NCBI GenBank assembly: GCA_964017125.1
Contig: OZ024902.1
Location: 105,816,560-105,880,559, forward strand
Origin: Flabesymbios commensalis
Lineage: Eukaryota > Annelida > Polychaeta > Terebellida > Flabelligeridae
Reading direction: 5' to 3'
DNA: 64,000 bases
Shown: positions 1-10,907 of the stretch, piece after piece
How the letters are laid out: every line of letters begins with the position of its first letter
Numbering within the stretch: the stretch's first letter is position 1
Notes under the pieces: model-generated
Database searches by the model: none
What the model saw: only the letters and a program-made list of their open reading frames with translations
Told to the model about the DNA's origin: nothing
Position numbers and translations under genes: made by a program

Positions 1-108
1 AACAGCAGCAGTTGCTAGAACAGTATCTCCTCCTATTCTGTCACTGATATAACCTCCCAAAACTTGTGTCATTGTGTAACCCCAGAAAAAAGCTCCCAAG
101 ACAGCTCC
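1..108 (-). CDS. SLC17A9: SLC17A9 (vesicular nucleotide transporter), internal exon, cut by the window edge
   Basis: Read on the minus strand from a TTTTTGATAG acceptor (AG at 110-109), this exon gives 36 codons in one frame. They include GAFFWGYTMTQVLGGY followed by ISDRIGGDTVLATAAV. This matches transmembrane helix 2 and the helix 2-3 loop of SLC17A9, where the human protein has FFWGYCLTQVVGGHLGDRIGG. The DRIGG loop separates it from sialin and the vesicular glutamate transporters. Family knowledge: SLC17A9 is a major-facilitator carrier that loads ATP and other nucleotides into secretory vesicles, driven by membrane potential. Joining the upstream exon end (..KTET) to this one keeps phase 0 and gives KTETGAVLGAFFWGY, as in the family. 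The exon continues beyond base 1, so its 3' end and the rest of the 12-helix protein are outside the window. Confidence 0.92.
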
Positions 109-560
109 CTATCAAAAACATTAAAAATGAGCTATGTATATGTTTACTTAAGCAGCATATTATCTGAAGACGAGAGTACTCTTCGTGTACATTACTATTT
201 ATGTATTATATTGACTAGTTTAATAGCTTAAGGGTTGTGCTTACTTATAGCAAGTTAGATAAATATTGCAGATATCATACATAGCAAGGCGATATCATGC
301 AAGTGATAATAAAGTTTTGAATCATTATCTAGAGCGAGAGCTCTATATCAATCAGGAAAGACCATTTTTCAATCTGTTTGTACTTCTTATACGACATAGT
401 GATGGTTGAAATAAATTGTGGATTGATCTAGCAACAGTTCCACCTGGGCAGAAACATATGAAGGTACTACCCATAGTACAATTCTAGAGTTCTGTGGTTT
501 TATCGCAATGGATATGGCATTTAGAAAACCAACCTTTACATGACGTATAAAGGTTGTATG

Positions 561-660
561 TACCGTATTTTTCGGTGTATAACCCGCTACTTTTTACTGG
601 AAGGTCTGGTGCGTGGTATATAAGGAATGCAGGCTATACATTGTTGAAGTCTGAAATTGC
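561..660. repeat. Pogo/mariner-like terminal fragment
   Basis: TACCGTATTTTTCGGTGTAT followed by AACCCGCTAC resembles the common animal terminal repeat of the type CCGTATTTTCCGGACTATAA. A matching right end was not found before 1800, so it looks like a solo end. The TA at 561-562 would be the target dinucleotide. Confidence 0.4.
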
Positions 661-734
661 AAGAGGACATTTTTTTTATAATCAGTGTTAAATGTCTTCT
701 AATATCGCGTCTAAATGTGTTGTTTTTTCTGTAC

Positions 735-1042
735 TCGGCCACGTGGGAACTAGCGGTGTATGGCCACTACACACATACTTCACTCTCACAGTGAGCCGCC
801 ACTCGGTAATTCAGACATTGCATCAATGAAGGTGTGATATTTTAGCGCCACAGGCCGCGGTTACTCTGTGAATAATTCACTATCACTTTCGGCCATGTGG
901 GAACTAGCGGTGGATGGCCACTACACACATACCCCACTCTAACATTGAGCCGTCAGTCAGTAATTCAGACATTGCATCAATGAAAGTGTGACATTTTACA
1001 GCCACGGGCCACAGTTAACCTGCGAATAATTCATTATAATTT
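735..1042. repeat. Two diverged tandem copies, about 154 bp each
   Basis: TCGGCCAYGTGGGAACTAGC occurs at 735 and again at 889. The whole unit (CACTACACACATAC, CAGACATTGCATCAATGAA, AATAATTCA) repeats in order, with scattered substitutions. It lies inside the SLC17A9 intron and has no open frame of note. Confidence 0.85.
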
Positions 1043-2145
1043 TCAACGGTACTTAATATGTGAGCACAACAATATATAAAATGGTCTTTGTATTTATAAA
1101 TACTGGAAGCCCTGCATTAGAATGATAGAAATGAGTCAGCAAAATATGAATTTAATGGTATTAAAAAGACCAAACAATTACATTTCCCATCATAAACTTA
1201 ATTTCAAACGCTCAGGCCCCAGAATGTCTTCCGACACGAGACAGACGAGACGGTCTATGACGTCACCAGCAAGCGGCAGACGTTTGCGCGCCATTCAGCG
1301 AAGGTGTTAGATCCACTTGTGTGGTGTATGTGTACAGGCAATGCATTGTATACAACGGCGGGAGAACTACAATACACAGTGTCACTGTGATACAACAAGG
1401 GTTGACACTGATGAGAGGCACACGTACATGTAATATACACAAACGCACAGATCTTTATCTCGTCAGCCATCATGGCTTACAATCGGCCGTTAATATTCCC
1501 CAAAATGTTTTTAATAATGTATTATTATAGTATGCAATGTCCGCATCAGTACTTTTTTTAAACATATCAGATTTTATATTCCTATATAGACGCAGCTCTA
1601 GGCCGCAGTATCTTCGTCACAACTGTAGTGTATCACAGATATCACAGAGGGGGGAACACGCAGGGTATACACCAGTGCGGGGTATCTATTATCAAAGCAG
1701 AAGTTGTTGGTTAAAATAACCCTCTGCGGGCTATACTCCGGAGCCGGCAATACACTAGAACATTCGGTACTGCCATCATCACAATACTCTGTTATGGACT
1801 ACAGATTGGCCTCAGATTGTTCCAACACGTAGCTCTATTGAGATAATTTATTAAATCAATGTAATGTTCTGATAATTCTAATCTTGATGTTTTGTGTGCC
1901 AAAATAACAAGTTCCTCTTTTACCCTGATACAGGCAGGTCTTTTATATAATCACAGTTGAAAACAAATCACAATGTATAAGAAGCACAAATAGAAGCTAC
2001 ATGCCCATTTTATATCACCCTTATATTTTTCACCCTTCTCTTCATGTTACTATTAATATCAATTATTAGCATTCTTATTTCAAACCTAATGATATAGGAA
2101 ACAAGTAGCAAATAGTATAATTAATTGTTAAAATAAAATACCTAC

Positions 2146-2272
2146 AGTTTCTGTTTTGTCCCATGCAAATTCTTTGCTTATAGAAACAACACATAGCGGC
2201 ATCACTGTTCTTGCGGCATACAACATGGTGCATCCCCACAGCAACCCGAAGAGCCATAGTCTTTTCTCCAGG
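2146..2272 (-). CDS. SLC17A9: SLC17A9, exon with transmembrane helix 1
   Basis: On the minus strand an ATTTACAG acceptor precedes one base that completes an upstream codon, then 42 codons. They begin LEKRLWLFGLLWGCTMLYAA and continue RTVMPLCVVSISKEFAWDKT, ending ET at a GTAGGT donor. The human counterpart reads LLLGTCLLYCARSSMPICTVSMSQDFGWNKKEA, the first helix of the transporter with its conserved arginine after the LYxA motif. Exon length is 127 bp (1 + 126). The exon needs an upstream exon with the start codon and cytosolic N-terminus, ending with two bases of a split codon. I could not place that exon; it may lie anywhere to the right among the repeats. The donor was chosen after ACT because the alternative GTATTT donor four bases on breaks the frame. 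Confidence 0.92.
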
Positions 2273-2497
2273 CTGTAAATAAGAAATATTATTTCAGAAA
2301 GTATTTAAAGTCATTTATCAATTAATGATACAAAAAAACAAACAAAAAGATTTGTATGAAACCAGCATTCTCTCCCAGGAATCAATTCGAAACGAAGCTC
2401 AACCACACCTCTTTTCTGTGCACACAAGCTATTTACAGTCCGTCAAACAGTGGGGCCTGGTCCAAAATGAAAGTTAGCTTTTCAGTATCTACTCAGT

Positions 2498-2800
2498 CAA
2501 TTCTCAAGTGATTTTTATGAAATTCTGTCACCCCATTTTCTAGTCATTTGGCCTCTATCCCGAAAATTTTGTGCAAAATATTGTATAGTTCAAAAGTTAG
2601 ACCATTTGACATGTAGGAAATGTCTATTTTTGGCGCTCGTCTATAAACCCATTAACTTCATTCCGTTTTATTCTCAAAATTGTGTTACATGTCAAATGGG
2701 CTAACTTTGGAAATACTAAATGGAACTTCGCATTTTAGGATAGTTGCCAAATGACTAGATAAAATGGTTACCAAATTTTATGACAATCGCATGAGAATTG
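2498..2800. repeat. Fold-back (inverted repeat) element
   Basis: The left arm (CAATTCTCAAGTGATTTTTA, then TTTTCTAGTCATTTGGC, then AGACCATTTGACATGTA) is mirrored by the reverse complement of the right arm (CAATTCTCATGCGATTGTCA, TTTATCTAGTCATTTGGC, AGCCCATTTGACATGTA). Each arm is about 125-130 bp and the loop is only about 40 bp. This would form a long hairpin and is typical of a fold-back or MITE-type non-autonomous DNA transposon. No coding capacity. Confidence 0.8.
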
Positions 2801-3210
2801 GGTGTTTACTTTGCATTGTAAGGAAGAGTTATCTTAGATATAAAAATTAGCCAGTTTTCTAAATCACCCAGGGTAGTCAGAAAATGCTCTGGGTAGTTTC
2901 TCGAAGATTAGATAAATACAACTTACTGATGTAGAGCTTTAACATCGAATTGTAAGAATGTGTTGTAGTGGTAAACTTGGATACACAAATTAACCATTTT
3001 TAAACTTAATCTGTTACAGAATGTTCAGAAAACATCAGTAAAAATTGGATCAATATTGCAACTATAAAGTGCTTACTGGTACGTCAAATTGTTGAAAAAT
3101 AATAATAATCTACACTGGGTTTTCAGATTGAACATTCACAACTACCAAATAGCTTTTTCTGGCCACACAATATACGAGTAGTCTATACACAATATACAGT
3201 AACATTAAAT

Positions 3211-3520
3211 TTGGAGAACAAGCTATATTACAATGTCCGTGAGATTTTTTATTGTCATAATTTAGGTTTTACTTAAACTCATCACAGCCAAAAATATGTA
3301 TGGATATTTCACCTAATGATATACATGTGTGTATGGGTAAAAGCAAAGGTGCATACAGTGACACTTTGGAGAACAAGCTATATTACAATGTCCGTGAGAT
3401 TTTTTAATGTCATAATTTAGGTTTTACTTAAACTCATCACAGCCAAAAATATGTATGGATATTTCACCTAATGATATACATGTGTGTATGGGTAAAAGCA
3501 AAGGTGCATAAAGTGACACT
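3211..3520. repeat. Near-perfect tandem duplication, 2 x 155 bp
   Basis: TTGGAGAACAAGCTATATTA starts at 3211 and again at 3366. The two 155 bp copies differ at only a few positions (for example TTTATTGTC versus TTTAATGTC, and GCATACAGTG versus GCATAAAGTG). The similarity implies a recent local duplication. Confidence 0.95.
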
Positions 3521-4213
3521 GTGTTAGCCAACAGTGTGTGTGGGTGTGTTTTGCATGCCCAAAACCGTCGCCCTAGAATTTACTACTACGCCCTGTCAAA
3601 ACTATTCTGCTTATAGTAAAGGGGGTTTTACACATCCTGTCACACACCCTGAAATTTTTTTACACACCCTGTCAGCCCAATAATAGCTAACACTGTGTAC
3701 AGTGATAAAGCTGATATGTTTAGACGTGCAGCTCATTTCGACCTATATTTAAGGACTTTAAGGCTCAGAATGTGATAGGGGCAAATCATAGTTTGTCTTA
3801 TTGGAATTTTTTTCCTTTTTTCAATGGTGGTTGATGTGGAACTGTATTATTGTGAGAAATCGATGAAAATTGAACTCAAAGTCATGCATGTACCCGCAAA
3901 TTTAATGATTATTTCCTGTACTTTTTTGTCTGATTATCCCAACTTCAAGTGATTTTTTTATAATGTAAATGTTACACATCTAATATTGACACATTATCAC
4001 AACTTCACATTAGACACTTTCGGGATGGGGATGGTGTTTAGTGTGGAACTAGCTATGATAAAGCAAACTGTAAAGTCAATTCTCCTAAATTTGAATTTGT
4101 ATTTGAGGTTAAAATTACTATGAACATTACTGTTTGGTATAACTGTGCAGTATATCGGATATGTTTCATAGATGCTCTCTTGTCATGCAGAAGACACCGG
4201 TTAAAGTTATAAT

Positions 4214-5047
4214 CAGATGAATCAACCCTTTCCATGCGGAATTATTTTTGGTCTGATCGTTCATTATTTGCGGAATTAAATTTTAAAAAATGACTAATTT
4301 CAGGCCACTTTTACATCATTTGGATAGGCTTTCAACACAGCTTCAGGATATCAAAATGGATATCAATGTTGATATGAACTGGGGTTAGACTATCCTGGCA
4401 TAGTACCTCAAGGTCAGACCAAGGTCATGTCAAGGTCATCCCAAGGTCAATTCTCACGCATATTTAAACAATTTATCACTTTTTGTACTGTTTATTGTAT
4501 CCTACCAAAGATCTAAACGTTGGACATTAGTATATGCCGCTTGATTTCAGCTGAGCACTCTTCCCATACATGTTAGGGTAGGTTATTGACATTCTGGGGT
4601 CAAAGGGAGGTGGTAGTAACCTTCTATGAACTGTCAAAGGTCAACTCGGAAAAAACAAAAATTCTCGAGTATAAATGATTTATCCCTGTCTATAATATCA
4701 CTGGGCATGAAGGATGACATGGTCAGGAGTTGCTCTTTACTTGTTTACAAGCTGGGTTACCTCAACAAAACACGCCAAAGTCATCTCAAGGTCATTTTAA
4801 ATGGGCTCACAAATGACAAAAATCATAATTTTATCTAATTTTTGCCAATTTGACCTTGAAATGACCTTGAGGTTACATTGGCATGACCTTAAGTGATACC
4901 TAGTTTAGGAACAATCCCAGATCATGTTATTATTTGCAACTAGACATGGGTCTGAATCAGAATAAGTAGGCACTAAAAGTACCCCGTCCCCAGGAATTAA
5001 ACGGCGGTGAAACAGGTTGTGACGGGATTACAGCGTTTAAGGGGTTA
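4214..5047. mobile_element. Putative non-autonomous element with many TCAAGGTCA words
   Basis: The left end reads AACCCTTTCCATGCGG and the reverse complement of the right end reads AACCCCTTAAACGCTG, a weak terminal inverted repeat. Inside, AAGGTCA words cluster on the plus strand at 4409-4452 and 4790-4797 and on the minus strand (TGACCTTGA) at 4850-4895. At least four are the exact nonamer TCAAGGTCA. No open frame of interest. Boundaries are approximate. Confidence 0.5.
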
Positions 5048-8000
5048 ATAATACTCCCCCCCCCCCACTAGCAAAGAAGGGGTACATTCTACATACATGA
5101 GTAACAAAATGTCATCTGAATGTTCCCCTACACAATTTGGTGGCAATTCACACACATGGCCTTGTAAGTACTGGAATTATTTTTAATATATAGTGACTTG
5201 TCTAATGGACAGGTGGTTTGAAGTGATTAACATTGAAGTCTGGCTAAATATCGGTAATGTCGCTACACTGTATTAGATATCAGTCGAAAACAGACAACCA
5301 GCGATTTTTTCGCTTCGTGTCTGAAAGTCTATCTATGAGTGAACAGTCCCATGGATGATCAATATTGCAAAGCCACCCAAATCGTTTAGAATATTGCAGT
5401 CATATTGCTTTAAGTATGTTGCATTTATTATTGAATCAAGATTTGTCGTAAACTGAGTTTCTAAATGTGAGTATCTCATCCCCTTGGATGTAAAAGGGTG
5501 TATCTGCCACTTCACATTCAAACAGAACATTTTTTACCAATCTGTAGTATAGACCCAGGCCAATAAATCTATACGGGTTTGAGATGGTAATAACAAGGAA
5601 ATTCAATAGAGAAGGAAGGTCTACTCTCGGTTTTACTCATTTCCAATTTGATTGATGCAAACAAAGACTTTGTTGATCCCGTTTCCGTGGCATTTGCCAA
5701 TAATTGATTTTATGACCCATCCCGAATGTACACTCAGAAGTAATATCAGTCCGTCAGCTAGGTGTGATAACCATCCCAATACAAATTCTTTACTTTTTAA
5801 ATTTTAGTCATACAGACATTTAATAATTAAATATCACATGAAAGCTTTTTTGATACTGCAAATAATTATATAAATTATATTATGATATCTCACAAACTGG
5901 GAGAGTTATTTATATGAAAAGGTAGGCGGGGTATAGCAGTGTTGTCGTGGTGTGTCAAGTTTGGATAAGATAGGTAGGGCCTAATATATTTTTCTCCGGA
6001 AAGCTTATTGAATACTGAACATGATATAAATATAAATTATATTATGATAGCTTGTGAACTCGCAAAGTTATAAAGCATTACAAATTTACATATAGGGCCT
6101 ACATAATAATACTGAGAGGCCAAATAACTCGGAGAAGTAATATATTTAATCAGTTTCTAGACTATGGCCTAGTCTACATGTGAAAAAATCTGACATCGAG
6201 TTGATGAACAAAATAATTTAGCTGATTTTTGTACTAAAAATTAAAAAAATAGTCCTGGAGAAAAACTCCAGTCCAGGTCCCCCTGAATATATTGGTTGCA
6301 CCTTACCAGATGCTTAACCCCTATCATTGGATTTCTTTGTCTGCGTCCCTATTCTCCCTAGCCTACTATTAAACAGTTTTTGAGTATACTGACTGTCCAG
6401 AGGTCTAGGCCTACTATATGTTTAATATACTGTCTATAGTATCTGGCAAGCCAAACTATGTCTTGATTAAATCATTCAATGCACTGAAAACCATGATAAT
6501 GTGGATGTGCCCTGGGACGATTAGTATCTATAGGGCTAATACTATAGTCTGTCATGACAGTCCATGCCCATGATACCTGCATCATGCCATGCAGAATTTT
6601 AGTGTGTTCCCCCAACATAGCCGGTGAGACGTATTTCGCAAGTTTATACACTGATAAATTGCTGTATTTACATTAAAACCACGTAGCCGCCATTTGAGGG
6701 AATAATTTAGCATACATACATTGAAATGCAATATTTTGGTGAGATTACATGTACATGATTTCAACGTAAATTTCTGTAATTTCGTCCTCCCTGGTCACAT
6801 CAATTCCATTCAAACACCATCTGCACATGTCATACCTATATATAGCAGCCGCGCATGGGATTTCCCTCCCCATGACGTAGTAATGATGTTTGCGCACATG
6901 GTGGGGTATACCCCGAAACTCTGGTAAACAGCCTACATTCAACTTGTACTGGCAGGGGTGGGAGGAGGGCAACAGTCACAGGGACCTCGACGATCCTGCC
7001 CGCACACTGCACAGCTGGGGATGTCATAAAACTTACATGGTTTATATTAGGATCCCAAGCTCATAAGGACAGGGATTTTGTTTGATATCTTGCAGAGGTT
7101 ACTGCTGGGGTGAAGTAGACAAGTCTTTCTTCTCTATTGAATTTCCTTAATATTAAAAATAATCACAATAATAGACAGCACTAAAGTAATACTTTACACC
7201 ACATATTCATGATAGTGGGTGGTGACAAAAAGATATGAAGACGAAACTTTTCTTTAGAGACGATCATATGGTCATCCCATATGTCCTATAAAAGTCCTAA
7301 ACATACTTGTCTGGCAAAAATCCAAGATGGTCCACAAGTATTTTTATTTAAAAATGTTTTATCGCAATCAGCACTTTTTTTTAATGGATTCTATTTTCAT
7401 GCTTTTGTTTTTAATAAATTGATCCCAAAAGGTCATTCAGCAATACATGTACCAAGACAGCCACCACATCAAATTTGAATGTGATCCAACCAATGGTTTA
7501 TAAGATACTGTGTTTCTAAGCTTCTTTAGGCCGGTGTCTTGGCTCCTTTTATGTCTAGGTGCACAAAAAAAAAATATAAGGGAAGAATTTACCAAGCCCA
7601 TCAATAGGTCATATTTTGAAAAAAAAATCATAACATCACCCCAAAAAATTTTCACCTGAAAAAACTTTTAAGCTTGGAGAGACTATTTCAAAAATTAAAA
7701 AAGAAAACCTTATATACAAAGCAATCCATCTTGGCTATTTTGGAAAGATTGCTGGCATCAATCATCTGGTTTTTAATGGATTCTACTTAGGCCCTAAAAG
7801 TTAATGAGATCATCAGAAATTTTGTAGATGACCAGCATGTCATAAGATATTGTAGAAGTGGTACTAATATTCTTGAGGTTTTAAATTTCGCTAATTTCGT
7901 GAGGAGGAAAAATTTGTAAATTTAATCTCTTGAGTGCCAGGCCTACTGGTATACTGCATTCCCCTAAGCCAGGTCACATAGGGCCAGCACAGGCAGTTTT

Positions 8001-8100
8001 AGGACAACATTCTTCCTTGCGGAATATATTTGCCTACCGTTGATGGACCTACAACTGGCTACAAGCTGACTTTGGTTGGGGTTGTACTCTACAAGGGTTC
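5048..8100. other. No recognised gene; decayed intergenic or intronic DNA
   Basis: A poly-C run lies at about 5048-5058. Around 7281-7480 and 7700-7800 the phrases ATCCAAGATGG / ATCCATCTTGG and TTTTTAATGGATTCTA recur, hinting at a decayed duplication. Short frames at 6721-7030 (both strands) are not recognisable. This stretch could hide the missing SLC17A9 first exon, but nothing in it can be defended as such. Confidence 0.5.
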
Positions 8101-8103
8101 TAC

Positions 8104-8160
8104 CCCAAGGCCAGGTCAAGGCCATGTCAAGGTCATTTCAAGGTCAAACCAGCTAAAATA
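8104..8160. repeat. Second cluster of AAGGTCA words
   Basis: CCAAGGCCAGGTCAAGGCCA is followed by TGTCAAGGTCATTTCAAGG, giving two exact TCAAGGTCA words and two near matches in about 50 bp. The layout resembles 4409-4452, including the GGGTT-type sequence just upstream, so it is probably a relic of the same element family. Confidence 0.6.
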
Positions 8161-8745
8161 CTGAATAAAAACATTTTTTACAGTTTGACATGCGTTTTTT
8201 TGTGGCAGGGAAGTGCTACATAGGACTGTAGTTGACATATTTGGGTTGGAAAGCATTTCAACATGCATCCCAGGGGGTACAGTAACTATGTGTGGCTCTT
8301 ATATCACCCGTCCCCTCTTATAATCACACCCCGTTTCCACTAACACTAAAATCAAAAGTGAAAAAAATGAGCATTTGTATATACCGGAACACAAAAAATG
8401 CACTTAAAAAATCGCAAAATATCAACATGAAAGGGGCAGTCAATCACCAACCTACCAGTACGAGCGGTATTTGTACCTTGGAATATTGCAAACTTTTGCG
8501 ACGGCCCCTAAGCATCACAATAATTTCTGGGATGCTTAAATTATAAATATAATTATATATATAGGGAATTAAACATTCAGAAATTTCTAGATTACATTAC
8601 TATACCAGGGATGGTATAGTCTGCAAAACCGTTTTTTCACCCTGCACACCAAACTAGGCCTAAACAAGAGGACTGAAGTCCTATATCATCCCCCGCCATA
8701 AATTAGGTTAGACTTTTTGCGGTCACAAATATTAAAAAAAACGAT

Positions 8746-8933
8746 TTGTGGTGGCCATTTTTAATTTCAGTAAAATTACATGCACATTTCCAGATGGTGG
8801 GTAATGTGATTGTACAATGTGAACTATCACTGATTTCAATTTTTCAGTTTTTGCGCCCACAAAAAAGTTTATTCATGGCGGCCATTTTGAATTTCAGTAA
8901 AACCTTAAAAAAATCACTTGCACATCTCCAGGG
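8746..8933. repeat. Family K repeat units (first block)
   Basis: Degenerate units carry GGCGGCCATTTTGAATTTCA, GTAAAACCTTAAAAAAATCA, TTGCACATCTCCA and TTTTTGCGCCCACAAAAAA in that circular order. The same order occurs at 10628-10907 and 12100-12195. Two interrupted units are visible here; the array breaks off at CACATCTCCA near 8933. Confidence 0.75.
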
Positions 8934-10627
8934 GAAAAAATTCGTCATTTTTATCCACTCGCCAGCTGGGCTAGTGGAACTAAAAATCCACTAGCCCTTA
9001 TGATTTTTTAATCGCCCTTACTAGTTTAATGTTTTTATGAAAAAAATGCGCGATATTGCTGAATCACGGGTAATGATTTCCCCCTTCTGACCCATCTTCC
9101 GTAAAACTTAGCCTGAGCATTTTTGCTGCAGGTGGGCATTTTTGCTTTAATTAGCACATCTGCAGCTGTTTGAGCTTTAGTGAAGTTAGAGTAAATGGGC
9201 CAGTGAAATAGGCCAGCCACCCCACCTGAAAATGTCTCTGTCAGCCTTTATCTTCATATAAAGTTATGTTATTGAACCAGCATTTCTTCTCTAGTTTTCT
9301 TTATTTTCTTAGTTGGTGGCAACCCCACCTTCTATAATTCATTTAGATTTAATTGGCAATTCATAATTATTAGATGTACAGACAATTAATTTAATCCAAC
9401 ACTGTCTCACTAGTGTTCATTTTAACTTGGAGAAAGAAGGGGCTATGTTGCCCACTTCGATGAAAAAAGGGGGCCATCCCAAAAAAACGTAAACCGCTCT
9501 GCAAATATAATAAAGTCAGTCATTTTAAACATAAAAATGATGTCACATTAGCATACTTGAAAAATATATATATCTCCTTTCATATCGTTTAGGGGCTATT
9601 CAAGGTGACTGATCTTGATATGGAGTCCTATCAACAAAGAAGTAGGGAAGTCTATGGAGCTCTAGCCTCTATGGCATCATGACACAGCAAGGTACAAAAT
9701 AACTGGGATAAACATGTTATCTCAGGTGTATTTTAGGCCTTTTCTGGGGGTTTAATTGAGTTTGTGTTAGGCCTATTAGCATGGTTAGACCTTCTTCGTC
9801 TCAACACCCTTATGTCCAGCTATTCACATCGTTTCTACGCCGACATACATGCGCCAGCGGCAGCCCTATGTGTGACTGTAACTGGAGTATTAGCCACAGC
9901 TTGTATTCACACAAAATTGTAAGACTTTTTTGCAGACGTTTTTATGTAAGCTTAATGCTTGATTTATCAGGCCAATAATGCATGAGTCTTTTAGAATCAG
10001 CAACAATTCAAGACTGCATCTATTCACCCACAGATCGTTGGGCAATGAAATGTTGTCAGCATGCATGTATGTCGGCAAACTAGATAAATTATCTCCTTGA
10101 TCAGCGCCATTTTGAACTGTGAAATATCGGGTGAAACGAATGTTGGGAGCCATGACACAATAAGTGACGCTGTGGGCTGTCATGGCTACCGCAGATCGGG
10201 CCACATGCAATACACGCGCCCACGCACCGCTGATTGACCAGGCCGTAGACCTACTGGTCAGTAGTTTGTTTAACAACTTGGTGAAGGTGATTTTTATGTC
10301 CACGTGTGTCAGCATCAAACTTGATTAAGTTGCTCACTTTTTAGTGTACCAAATCTTGAATTATGTGCCCTTCAGTGCTCCTCAAACGTAAAGGTATCTG
10401 ATACACACAACCACGTGTGAGCCAAAACAACGCTCTGTAGCGCGCCACGACGACGACGCCTGAACATGCTGTGCGGCGCTTTGCAGTTATGCGTAAATAG
10501 CCACACATGATCTGCGGATCGCACAGGGAATCAGTCGCCAGCAGGGCTAGTGACATGCTGATTTACAATCGCCCTTACAGAATTCTTGTCGCCACGGGCG
10601 ACCGGGCGTATGTGAGTTTGTATCCCT
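8934..10627. mobile_element. Insertion (L) splitting the family K array
   Basis: Family K is interrupted after CATCTCCA at about 8933 and resumes with CATCTCCATATCGTG at about 10630. The intervening 1.7 kb carries a direct repeat near its two ends: TCGCCAGCTGGGCTAGTG .. ATCGCCCTTAC (about 8957-9021) and TCGCCAGCAGGGCTAGTG .. ATCGCCCTTAC (about 10531-10580). No transposase was recognised. The minus-strand frame at 9890-10318 has no familiar motif. Superfamily unknown. Confidence 0.5.
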
Positions 10628-10907
10628 GCATCTCCATATCGTGGGGAATGTGATAGTAAAATAAGAATAATTCCCGACTTAAAGTTTTGGAGTTTTTGCA
10701 CCCCCCAAAAAATTAAAGTTGATCTGTGGCGGCCATTTTGAATATCAGTAAAACCTTAAAAAAGTCACCTGCACATCTCCATATCGTGTGGAATGTGATA
10801 GTAAAATTTGACTAATTTCTGGCTTCAAGTTTTGGAGTTTTTGCGCCTACAAAAAATTTTGGAGTTGACCTCTTGCGTCCATTTTGAAATTTGGTAGCAT
10901 CTTTAAA
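10628..10907. repeat. Family K repeat units (second block)
   Basis: About one and a half units of the array seen at 8746-8933, with GGCGGCCATTTTGAATATCA and TTTTGGAGTTTTTGCGCC. It is interrupted at 10907 inside the sequence that elsewhere reads CCTTAAAAAAATCACTTGCA, where element F is inserted. Confidence 0.75.

Larger units (their letters stand above)
109..2145 (-). other. SLC17A9 intron
   Basis: Intron of about 2.0 kb between the two SLC17A9 exons. On the minus strand it starts GTAGGT and ends TTTTTGATAG. It holds a pogo/mariner-like terminal fragment near 561-660 and a 154 bp tandem duplication at 735-1042. The short open frames inside it have no recognisable product. Confidence 0.85.

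Noticed and set aside
9890-10318. 142-codon minus-strand open frame
   Set aside because: No familiar motif; lies inside insertion L. Considered as a missing SLC17A9 first exon, but nothing in it matches that protein.
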